From positions 1 through 64,000 of the forward strand of contig NBIV01000022.1 in NCBI GenBank assembly GCA_003194525.1: a stretch of DNA of 64,000 bases, written 5' to 3'. The notes under the pieces are model-generated. The model searched no databases and had not been told where the DNA came from. It worked only from the letters and a program-made list of their open reading frames with translations. Each line of letters starts with the position of its first letter. Position 1 is the stretch's first letter. Made by a program: the position numbers and the translations under genes. Shown one piece after another: positions 33,347 through 43,968 of the stretch. This DNA comes from Gracilariopsis chorda (taxonomy: Eukaryota > Rhodophyta > Florideophyceae > Gracilariales > Gracilariaceae).

Positions 33347-33993
33347 TCAGTTGTCCACAGGCCGGCCCGCCTCATTGAGTCCTTTCTTCAGCACCATGTA
33401 GCGCGCTTGAACCGGACCAAGATACGCACAAACACTCTCCTCCTCAATTGTGCACCCCGTATCTGCTATAACCGCCAGGAACTCTTCCCTGAGAGACATT
33501 AAGTGCTGCTGGCGAATGGAGATCACAGCGTAAACTCCTGCGGCTAAACACACAAGAACATTACCAAGTGCTTTGGGACAGCAGTCGCAGTGACCCTCCA
33601 AGAACACCCCAATCGACATGCACAAATGCACTGACCACGCCGGAACCGGCAGAGCGTAGTTCATATCAGCACATTTCAGCTCCTGGTACAGTTGTCTCTT
33701 GCTTGCCTTCTGCAGCATAGCTTCGCTCAAGTCTATACCAGTCAGACAGAAAGGTAGGCTGAACTCTTCCGCTACCTTCCTGAATGGAGCTGCACAAAGA
33801 CCAGTGCCACAGCCCGCGTCAAGCACATGAACATTACCAGCGATCTGAGATGAGAGTCATTGCGGATCACATTCCTTAAATTCTCGGCGACAATGTTAAA
33901 CGCTACGTATTCCTAGCCTAGAACATCGGCGTCGTAGCTGTTTGACCACTGACGATACGCACTGATCTTCTGCTCCTTGGAACCAGATGACAT
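33347..33993 (-). pseudogene. METTL27/WBSCR27-like SAM methyltransferase pseudogene
   Basis: The minus strand starts at ATG 33993 with YRQWSNSYDADVLG, then SAM motif I (LDAGCGTGL, ~33820) and GIDLSEAMLQKA, MNYALPVPAWSVHLCMSIGVFLEGH and VCAYLGPVQARYMVLKK to a TGA before 33347. This is the layout of the METTL27-type class I methyltransferases, about 215 residues, with the usual YD...DV N-terminus. A TAG at 33913-33915 and a one-base frame change near 33840 break it. The substrate of the family is not well defined. It is a host gene and not part of an element. Confidence 0.7.
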
Positions 33994-36048
33994 GGTGATT
34001 GTATGGATTTCGGACACGCTCCATGTGTGAGACGGCTGCGCGGTTTGAACTTCCTGCGGTGCCATTCTGGTGCTAAATGAAGTGCACTGGTAAAGGGGTA
34101 TGAGAGACGTGTAATGGATGATGTACCAGAGAACCGCAATTTCTTGTTGTGGAGAAGTGCGGCGTGGTGAAAGATGCTCCTGGAGCCGTCTTCTGCTCTC
34201 TCTTTAATACCGAATGGACAGAAGACCGAAACGGCATGTGAGTCAAAAAGAGTCTCCTACTGTTGCCCGCATATGCAAAGATGATTCAGTTCGACACCAT
34301 ACAACAATTTCCACCTCACAACATGTGCAACAAGAGTGTCAACGACTGGCAACCCTTGTCTACCAGTTGGTGAGCGTAACACGGCTGCTGCAGGGTGGGA
34401 GATGGCAACAGCTATCAACAATATTTTGAGTCGGAAGTTAAGAATGGTGTAACGGGGTAGAGAGAACTAGTCATTCACGAGGAGTAGCTAGCGGTTAACC
34501 TTAGTTGAGAGATTGAGAAGGAATTATGATAAGTTCTACCACAGCGTCGCAATTAGACAATGTGCGCCCATAAAGAACAACAACAACCCTTGTCTGCAGT
34601 TAAAGCGCATTGTTCATCACCCCCACCAGCACACCGTCGACCTGCCTTCTGCTCAATGAACCCAGGACATTCTAAGCCCACTCACTATATATGTGGCCTG
34701 ACGGTGAAGATCGTGTGTGCTAAATTGCAAGCCCGAGTAGTTGGAACTGTCTGTACAAGAAACTGCAATAACCTCATAATATACATATGATGTACATTCC
34801 TCCAGTGGAAATCAGTTGATTTTAGACTAACCGCCTCGGACCGACTGAACTGCACTCTTCCGTCCTCTGCCTTGGGAGCTTCAATGCAAGTACGGCGGGG
34901 CACAAGAACCCCGAGAAATGGTCTTTGTTTCGAGTTCATTCACCTAGGAAGAAGATGAGAGAAGCTTAACATTCAGAAGTTAACTACTCGGGTGCGGCAG
35001 AACTGCTGATACTTTCGAATGAGGGCTAAAGCCAACGCAAAACACATCTCGTGCAGGTCAGGTACCATCGAGGCGTTATGATGGTGAGAAGGACGGCCTT
35101 GAGGTCTGGTTGAACGGCTATCTGCGTAAATACTGTAGTAGCGTTCCTCTTTACTACGTGTAAGGGTTGGGTCACCATATCCTTACGGATTCCCTCCGGT
35201 ACGACTAGGGGAAGGGAGGCCGGCTCGTAACACAGGGAATCCTTGGTCGGGTCCCTGGGGAGAAAAGGGGGACAGTGCCCCCGTGCGCTGCGATAAATGC
35301 AGCGCATGAGAAGCAATTCCGCAGCAGCTATTCAAATTCTTTTACTTGAGCAGTCCGAAGTTGCAGGGGTACTTTTGCGTGAGGAAACGACACCGGACGA
35401 CGACAGTCCTTAATATGCCGCCTTCTTAGCTAAAAGAGGACAAGAAACGGGTTCGTAGCTCGAGAGTACCAGCACAAACGTGCAATGTCAATGTAGTGAG
35501 TAGGCACAAACTGCGACAAATAACCAAGATGCAAGGTCGAAGGGAAACCCGGTAGTGATCTTAGAACACAACGAGCGACAAAACTCAGGAAAATGAAGCA
35601 AAAAGACTACGCCAGCGAATAACCTACGCGATCAAAATCTTAGATCTAGCGTAATGCTGATAATCAGTTTAAGTATATAGCACAATGGTTTACACGCACG
35701 ACCAAAACCTTAGATCTATTACGTGGCCAACGTTTACCCCGCTACAAAACACGGACCCAAACAAAAGCAGTGCAGTACAATCACGTAAGAAATACCGGAG
35801 ACCAAGTGACAAAACGTGAAGCGGTCAGTGGTGAAGAGTCTTCTAGATGACAAAGTGGAGCAGGATGCTTTAAGAAAAGGTGTGAATTGCCAAAAAAAGG
35901 AAAACTGGTCTTGCCCAAGTTGGCTTGGAGGCAACCAACTCCGAGTTTTTATAGACAAGTACGCTTTGTGCATAATCTCTATGTACTTATACTAGGTTTA
36001 GATAATAACCCATAAGAACCTGTCAGGAGACACTTCCCTACCGTTTAA
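33994..36048. other. Host intergenic sequence, nothing recognised
   Basis: Only short frames with no recognisable product. A frame at 35026-35316 (minus) was considered and left out. The stretch ends at the TTTAA duplication (36044-36048) that marks the edge of E3. Confidence 0.5.
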
Positions 36049-36875
36049 TGTGGTTCAATGCCCCAAAGGGGAAAAACACCGAAAGACGTTCGGGATCTTC
36101 CTCTCACGAGGTGAATCTAGTTGGGTAGAGCCCTCCCAGAGGTGTCACGGCGAAGCCGGTTTGTAAGACCAGGGACACCTGTCGCGACTTGCGCAGGGAG
36201 GTGAAGGCGAAGAATCGGTATCAGCGTGAGCAGGGTGTGATCCTCAGTAGAGGTATGTTTCCACGTAAGTGGGGGTGTGTGAGCCGATGCGCACACGAGG
36301 GTCGCGGATAGCGGGAGGTGCTACCCTAAAAAGGGGAAAAAGGAAGGGCAAAGAGGAGGAAGGAAGGACGAAGTGAGTCGCGAGAGCGACGAACAGGTAT
36401 GGCAATGCCGTTGGACAGGACTACCTCTACAGGGCGAAACACCAACATGATAGGAACAATTGTACTCCCAAGGATGGGCTTCTTTAGATGTGCAAGGGGG
36501 TTAGATGTCCCGTGGTTTACGGCGTTTCCCTCCAAGGAGGAGTAGAATACGCGCGCAAGCGGCAACAACTAGAGCCAATTCCCCAGGTTGGGGTCCCTTG
36601 TTGGGGAAGGTTTACTGGTGCGACGGCAGTGCGCCGTCGCACTAAGTACTAGCTTCCCAGAAATGGGTGTGAAAATAATAAATATTATTAACTAAAATAC
36701 TCCACATTTCGTGGCAACATCCACTACTGTGGCCAACCGCCAATTGATCCATAACCGTGTCACACGTGTCCATATCCATCATAGTGGGGCGTAGTTCATA
36801 TACACACTACACAACCGATAATATCGGGAAAGCGTTCAAGTACCAAGAATCCCTCCTTGAGGGCGTTGCACTACA
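36049..36875 (-). repeat. E3 3' LTR (827 bp)
   Basis: The top strand runs TGTGGTTCAATGCC to GGCGTTGCACTACA, so the ends form an inverted repeat. It is followed by the pyrimidine run at 36876-36889, the complement of the polypurine tract. Rich in short GNRA-capped hairpins (36261-36272, 36377-36390, 36552-36561). Confidence 0.9.
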
Positions 36876-36889
36876 TATCCCCCCCTAAG
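36876..36889 (-). promoter_or_regulatory. E3 polypurine tract
   Basis: Minus-strand CTTAGGGGGGATA lies immediately upstream of the 3' LTR, the expected plus-strand primer site. E2 has the similar AACGGGGGGGATA in the same place. Confidence 0.75.
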
Positions 36890-36935
36890 ACGGGAAAACG
36901 ACTGCGGACGCGGAGGGTTCCCAGACGAAAATGGG

Positions 36936-37760
36936 TGTAGTGCAACGCCCTCAAGGAGGGATTCTTGGTACTTGAACGCTTTCCCGATATTATCGGTTGT
37001 GTAGTGTGTATGTGAATTACGCCCCACTATGGTGGATATAGGCACGTGGGACACGGTTTTGGGACAATTGGCGGTTGGCCACAGTAGTGGATGTTGCCAC
37101 GAAATGTGGAGTATTTTAATTAATAATATTTATTATTTTCACACCCATTTCTGGGAAGCTAGTACTTAGTGCGACGGCGCACTGCCGTCGCACCAGTAAA
37201 CCTTCCCCAACAAGGGACCCCAACCTGGGGAATTGGCTCTAGTTGTTGCCGCTTGCGCGCGTACTCTACTCCTCCTTGGAGGGAAACGCCGTAAACCACG
37301 GGACATCTAACCCCCTTGCACATCTAAAGAAGCCCATCCTTGGGAGTACAATTGTTCCAATCATATTGGTGTTTCGCCCTGTATAGGTATATTGTTACCG
37401 GCATCGCCGTATCTGCTCGTCGCTCTCGCGACTCACATCGTCCTCTCTTCCTCCTCTTCGCCCTTCCTTCTCCCCCTTTTTAGGGTAGCACCTCCCACTA
37501 TCCGCGGCCCTCGTGTGCGCATCCGCTCACCCACCCCCACTTACGTGGAAACATACCTCTACCGAGCACCACATCCCGCTTACGCGGATACCGATTCTTC
37601 GCCTTCACCTCCCTGCGCGAGTCGCGACAGGTGTCCCTGGTCTTACAAACCGGCTTCGCCGTGACACCTCTGGGAGGGCTCTACCCAACTGGGTTCATCT
37701 CGTGAGAGGAGGATCCCGAACGTCTTTCGGTGTTTTTCCCCTTTGGGGCATTGCACCACA
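36936..37760 (+). repeat. Solo LTR of the E3 family, inverted, inside E3
   Basis: 825 bp, about as similar to the E3 LTRs as they are to each other but in opposite orientation, with the 5-bp duplication ATGGG on both sides (36931-36935, 37761-37765). This marks a separate insertion followed by LTR-LTR recombination. With the E3 3' LTR it forms an inverted pair 60 bp apart. Confidence 0.88.
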
Positions 37761-38023
37761 ATGGGTGATAAAAGCGCGTGCGCCGTCTCCGGTTCTCCGG
37801 TAATTTCCTCTGCATCAGAGTCACTAGCCCCTGATACCGCAGCCGTTGTTTCCTAGTTCTTCTTTCCTGGCATAGCCAGCAGTGTAGTATAGTGTTGTGG
37901 GGAGCTAGCTGCTCCCTTAAATAAAATTTCCCATTTAGAACGGTGATTCTCGTTTGAGTTCCCCGTCTTCGACGGACCTTGCCTTGTTATCCTTTCCTAT
38001 CGCTCTCCGCTCGCGCGGCAACG

Positions 38024-41002
38024 TTACCCAACTTGGGCATTAACCAGCGTGGCTGGGGCTGCAGTTACCGTTTGACGGTGGTATCGCAGGACCTGCGACC
38101 GTGGGAGGTGTTCGATTGGCTCCCACGTATCCCCACTGGGGTCGTACCCGTACCAGCGGACGCGGTATTGTAGAATACCATCCTGGTCCCAGGTGTGTCC
38201 GACAAGTCGGTCTACTACGAACTCTCGTTCGTAGACCTGCCGTCCGTGCCGGGTGGTGGTTGTACTTCCTTGCGGGGGCTGCCCGCTGTGCGGTATAATG
38301 TCCCTTAGCAGGGTGTTCGGCGATAACTCCGGCGTTGCCGTGCGCTGTGATAGCAGCCGCTGCTCATGCGGGAAGATATCCCTCAAGAGGGTGTGTGGTG
38401 CCACGGTTTTCACCGGCAAGTCATTCCCCATTGGGGCAGGTTCATTTCTGCTTTCGCGGTATTGCGGGCGAACCGCCAGTCGGCGGGGGACTTGGGCTCC
38501 GCCTTCGCGGTTGAGCCCACGAACCGCCGGTTTGCGGGGTCTTTGCCGCGTATGCAGGGACGGCGTTTGCGACATCCCCTGCAGGGTCCCGTGCGACACG
38601 GTGATTGGTAAGCGTTCCGCCTCCCTGCCAGGTGCACGAGCGCTCTGCACCATACGTTCCGGCGCCGCCGTGGTTTCCCCGGTTACTGACGGTTTGCCTG
38701 GGGCTAACTCCGGTACACCGGTATTTTGGTCAAAATTCCCCTTTGGGGTGTGCCAGGCAGGTGCCGATGACACCCTTTTCAGGGGAATTGCCGCTAAGCG
38801 CGGTGCACCATCTCCATGAGGAGGAGGAGCGTCCGGTACGACCAGTTTCGAGCGTGCGATGGCGCGCGTTTTTCCCGAGTTCCTCGGTTCTTCGCCGCAA
38901 CGTTGCGGGGGTTGGCGCAAATTATTCCCCGCAGCGGGGGCTTCGATTCCGTCAATGACGGGAGGCGTTTCCGGTGCTTGCGAGCCAGGGCCTGAAGCTT
39001 CGACTGCGGCTTGGCTGCCAGTTTCCCCAGGTTGGGTGTGGGGATTTCCCAGCGGCGCTGGTGTATCTGGGCGCCTCTTCTCCGCAGGGCGCGGGTCTGA
39101 TCGACCTGATTGAACCGCTTCCGCGGGGACTTCCGCCAACGTCGGCTTCGAGGCATCGCCCTGCTCAGGGGATTGGGGGCAATCGTCACCATACTCCCTT
39201 ATCGGGGATCCTTCCCTGACAGGGGTGTGCGGTAGTTGCGCTTCAACTTCCCGTGTAGCACGGTATATTTTCCGCGTTTGTGGCGATGCCTCCGCGGATG
39301 GATCGGGCGATTGCCTTTCCGCTGCTGCGGTATTGGAGTGAGGCTTCCCGTTTTCCCGTGACAAACGGTGTATTTGCCGCTTTTGCGGGGCTTGCGCGTC
39401 TGGTTCCTGTTGCACAGCACTGCCCGGGAACTGGGGATTAGTGTCGCGTGACATACTCCGTGCTCCACGGTCAGTGTTCCGTATGTTACGGTGTGTTTCC
39501 CGTTGCGACGGCGATATCGTTCCTCGAAAACGAGTGTTCTCCTCCCACTCCTTAGACGGAGCGGCGGGATAAGGGATAACATTCCCCGCTTGGCGGGTAT
39601 AAATGCGCGCCAATGGGGCGCGCGTGGTAGGGGCGGGCGCTGAGAGGCCCGAATTACCCGGCTGAGCCGGTGAGTCCGACAGGGTCGGTAGGTCTGAGAG
39701 TTCCCGGCTGGGGTGTGGTAGTACCGTAGGCCTAGTACTCCCGGATGATTCCTGTGTTGCAGAGTCCGTAGAAACGGGGTTGCCTGGATCCAGGACTACC
39801 TCTGACGAGGGAGGAGGGGCAAGGACAACACGATCACGGGAAATCCGTTCGTGGGTGTCGCCCATCTCTACCACGACAGTGTCGGTGTTCACAGAGATGA
39901 CCTTGAATGGTCCATCCGCCACAGTCGAGAGTTTATGGCGCTTCTCCCGTTCTGGGTTGTAGTACTCCTTCCTGATGAACACGTAGTTATTTGCCCGAAT
40001 CGGGGGGGTCTTTCCTCGCAAGCGAGCGTCAAAATCCCGCTTGTAAGCGGCTTGGGCCCGTGCCATAGACTTCCGCGCAGCGGGGACCAGCTTGGAAAGC
40101 CATTGCTTCCATTTCTGCCGGTAGATACCCAGAGATGGGAAATCGTCCAAGGTAGCTTGGGGTTCCAGCGCCACAGGCGGGGGTGTTCTAGATAGAACCA
40201 ACTCGAATGGCGAAACTCCGGTAGTCCGGTGTACCTGCGTATTGTACGCGTAGGTTACCGCATCAGCGTAGAGATCCCAATTCGTTGGGTGGTCAGCGAC
40301 GTAGGAACGTAACGCCGCGAGTAACGTCCGGTTAAACCGTTCAACTTGCCCATTACACTGGGGGTGGTAGGTAGTCGTGAACAAGTTCTTGACATCCAGG
40401 ATGCGACAAACATCCTGGAAGAACTTGCTCACGAACTGTTTCCCGTTATCGGAGAGCACCTCCACAGGGGGACCGTAGACAAAAATCCAGTGCGTCACCA
40501 GAGCCTGGGCCACCGTGAGAGCGGTTATACTCCGAAGAGGGACAGTCCGTACCAGCTTAGAAAAGCGGTCGGTAATGACAAGTAGAAACTTGTTTACACG
40601 TTTCGTGGTGAGTAGTGGTCCGAGAATATCGATCGCGATAAACTCGAGCGGCGCCCTTGCGGGAATAGTTTCATCTTCTTCGCATTTTTGCGGAGCTTGA
40701 CGCGATTCTTCGCGCATTCGCTACAGAACCGCACAGTTGCGTAGCAATCCACCGCCATGGCGGGCCAATAGAAATCCCTTCGCAGGGTTAGGTAGAGTTT
40801 CCTCCCACCTGGGTGACCTCCAATGGGGGCGTAGTGTGATAGATGTAACACCCGTGACTGCAGGGAATGAGGTACCACAATCTGTGGGCGGGCTTCGACC
40901 TTCCTTACGAGGTAGCCTTTGTCGTTTACCCCGAATGGGAGATCTTCACCACCGTTAAGACGGGCGCGAATCCTCGTACATAATGGGTCGCCGAATAGTT
41001 CT
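38024..41002 (-). pseudogene. pol: E3 integrase, disordered linker and chromodomain
   Basis: Minus strand. HHCC zinc region and integrase core with ITDRFSKLVRTV, SDNGKQFVSKFF and TYHPQCNGQVERFNR lie at about 40970-40250. A GPY/F-type module lies near 39900. A Pro/Arg/Ser/Thr-rich linker of about 450 residues spans about 39700-38350, and a chromodomain (FVVDRLVGHTWDQDG, YRVRWYGYDPSGDTWEPIEH) lies at about 38250-38070. The aromatic positions of the chromodomain are visible. Fossil. The upstream part of pol lies beyond E2. Confidence 0.85.
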
Positions 41003-41565
41003 TGTGATGCAAGGAGTAACTCGGTCATCCGAGGTGCGGAAATCACCAAGTCGATACGCGACGGTTCATACGTCACACGTGTTTTCGGTAACCCGAGGGT
41101 TGTCACAAGGGGACACTGAGCGATGCACGAGGGGGTGCGGTTCATACGTGGATTTCCACTTTATTTGCGATGTGCGCAGTAGGTGCTGGCCACGTGCCAC
41201 CTACTTAGAATTATCTAGATATTTCTAATATTATTCACTGTAGCTAGTGCGGCACTCCGCAGTACTTAGTGACGGGAAGGGTCGCACCTCAGTAAACTGG
41301 AAGATCATGGGGAACGGAACCCAAGTTCCTAGTTCCTGGAGCCTTAACCGGACCTCCGGACTAGTTATAACTTGCGGTCTCCTGCTAAGCTTCCACCCCA
41401 CACGGATTCCCGTGCTACACCCGTGCTCACGCGACCGAACCCCGGTTACCCGGACAGAAGCACCCCTAGGCCTTGCCGCCACAAGCGGCACCCCTATTAT
41501 CAGGGTAATTCGTGGACATCCACATCGCTACCGAGTGGCCTCGCGCCCCTAGTGGTTGTACCACA
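41003..41565 (+). repeat. E2 5' LTR (563 bp)
   Basis: TGTGATGCAAGG ... GGTTGTACCACA. Almost identical to 50853-51413. The LTR differs from the E1/E3 type in sequence and length, although its internal genes are related. Confidence 0.93.
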
Positions 41566-41570
41566 CGAAT

Positions 41571-41588
41571 TGGTCTCCCGACCTAGAA
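41571..41588 (+). promoter_or_regulatory. E2 primer binding site
   Basis: TGGTCTCCCGACCTAG five bases after the LTR, the same as in E1, so both use the same tRNA primer despite unrelated-looking LTRs. Confidence 0.8.
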
Positions 41589-41779
41589 GTGTGCTTCATC
41601 ATTGTCTCGTGGATTGCCACTTTTGGAATCCGGTTACGGAAGTACCGAGTCATCTCGAGTCTGACGGCTGAAAAGAGCCATAGCTCGATTTTCATACTTG
41701 TTCTCCGCCTGCCGGACTCTACACGGGACGTCCAGAAGACTGGGACAATATCGCAACAGGTTGCACAGAGGTACTGGAG

Positions 41780-43927
41780 ATGGTCCAGACTCGAAGTCAG
41801 TCGAGCTCCGGACAACCCGGTCCCTCTGCACAACCCCCGCCGACGCAGCGGCTTGGAACTTCGGTCGAAGCCGGGAACCGCCTTTATAGGCAAGCCGTAC
41901 GATCAAGGGCCCGATCAACTGGCGCCATCCCAGCAGAGACTGAAGTACCCGCTCCGGAAGCGAACATGGCGGCTAACGCCGCAGGAACCTCCACTGAGGA
42001 CAAGTTACGCACAGAGGTGCAACGACTCCAGAAGGAGTCCGACTCCCATCGAACCCGTCTCACGGAAATGGAATTGCAGATTACTGCGTTGACTGGTGCC
42101 TTGGACCGCCTGCGTGTGGAACACCACGCCTTGGCGAGCCGAGCCCACGATCCGCAGATCACGGCTACTGTTCGGACACTCTGAGAGGACCTCAATCAGG
42201 TCATGGAACGCCAAGGCAATGCCTCCGGGGTAATATCGGGACTACCCGTTGACGTCGAGGAAGTCCTCACCCGGGTCAACCCTCGCCTTGAGAGGCTGGA
42301 AGCAGCGGTACACACGCAGAGTGCTGTTAACATCCCGCTCGAGACGGAGGTGGAACGACCCACACCCGTGGAAACCCGTTCGAAGAAGTCGAAATCGAAA
42401 CGTGGAAAGATGCGGAGGTCCGCCTTGAATTCAGATTCGGAAGATTCCGAGGAATCCAAGGAGAGCCGATCAAGTTCAGAAGAATCTGAAGAGGAATCGT
42501 CAGAGGAATCTTCCTCTGACGATGACACTCGTAAATCGAGGAAGAAATCTAAGCACCGCGGAACATCCGCTTGGATACGCCGCAAGAGAGGCCCGGCAAA
42601 GAAGGGACTCAAGGTGCTACCTTGTACTAATCCGCTTTATCGGAGAATTATAGACTACCGTCTGTATCGTTTGAAAATACGCAAACTCAAGCGAACGAGT
42701 CGCGAAACGGGAAGAGTTAAGGATCAGATCAAGAGACTGAAGATAGGAATGAGTGATCTCAAGTTCGACGGGAAGGACCCGATCTTAATCTTTGATTTCC
42801 TTTACCGGTTTGTGACCGAGGCAGACATGCTTGGTATGAGCGAAGCGCAGGCTTTCGTGGCTCTACCACATTTCTTGACAGGGTTTGCCCTACAGCAGTA
42901 TCGAGCAGTGAGCGGCTCGCTCACGGTCGACGAAGGTGGAGTCACCAACTGGCCTGAGGGCGTGCAATATCTCCTGCGAAGTTACGCAACCTCCAATGCC
43001 ATCCGCAAGGCTATCCTCACCCTTCGGGATGTAACCCAGAAGCCTGGAGAAAAGGAGGTAGAATACAGCTCAAGGCTGAATAACGCAGCCACCAGGTGCG
43101 GGAACGTGCACTCCACGGATGAGAAGATGACGCTATTCGTCGATGGGTTAGATCCAGTGATCAAATCGTTAGTGGCTTGTCAGCGAGAAAAGCATGCCAG
43201 CATGACCTTTTTGGAACTCGTCCAATATGCCCAAGCAGAAGGGGATGCGGTCCGTGCCCGCGGACAACAGCGCCGTACAACGGCATTCGTAACGCCCAAG
43301 GACTCGCCGGTTCGTTCGGCTAAACCAAAGGCCAGAGCCCTATATGCTGAGACCGTCGAGGATTCTCGGTCGTCATCCCTGATGCCACGGGACCAAAGCC
43401 ACACGCTGGAAGAAGCGCTTCATTACCTGGATTATCCAGACACCTCAGTTCCGACGACGGAGTTGCCAACTACAGATACCCCTACGGAGGAGTCCGAGCT
43501 CCTCCTAGCTGATATCAGACGTCAGCGTCAGGCTGGAGTGGTTCCCCCACAAGGCGGGTTCACGCCCAGTAAGCCCGGATGGGTGGACCAACGCCGAAAT
43601 TACCGCTCAGCAGCTGCATTTCGGCCCCGCCGAGAAGGGCTCATCTGCCACGTGTGCTACGGGAGGCACCACTTAGCAGCGGAGTGTACTCTACCTGCTC
43701 GAGATTTGGAACGAGTTATCTCGAATTATGAGTCACTGACAGACGCTGAACGCAGCAGAGTACCGGCCACCATGTATTGGAAAGCCAAGGCGTTCGTCGC
43801 CGGTGACCCGAACCGCGTGGGCGGAATTCCGACGACCCAGAATGTGGAGCATTCTCAAGCCGGACAGATTCGCGGCCCGCCCGCAGTGGCCGTAACGGCA
43901 TATGCTCCGAATAAGTCGGAAAACTAA
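41780..43927 (+). pseudogene. gag: E2 gag
   Basis: The ATG gives MVQTRSQSSSGQP. A coiled-coil-like stretch follows (TEDKLRTEVQRLQKESD), then a Ser/Glu/Lys-rich acidic-basic region, capsid blocks (GKDPILIFDFLYRFV, LLRSYATSNAIRKAIL, LFVDGLDPVIKSL), and a CX2CX4HX4C zinc knuckle (CHVCYGRHHLAAEC, ~43650). It would form particles and bind RNA. Gag and pol lie in different frames, as in many relatives that use ribosomal frameshifting. About one break. Confidence 0.85.
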
Positions 43928-43968
43928 CGGGGGGAGCCCCAAGGGATTCGGCACAGTCCGATTCCATT

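Noticed and set aside
35026-35316. Minus-strand frame with VVPEGIRKDM as an integrase fragment
   Set aside because: No other integrase landmarks, and the flanks show no element.
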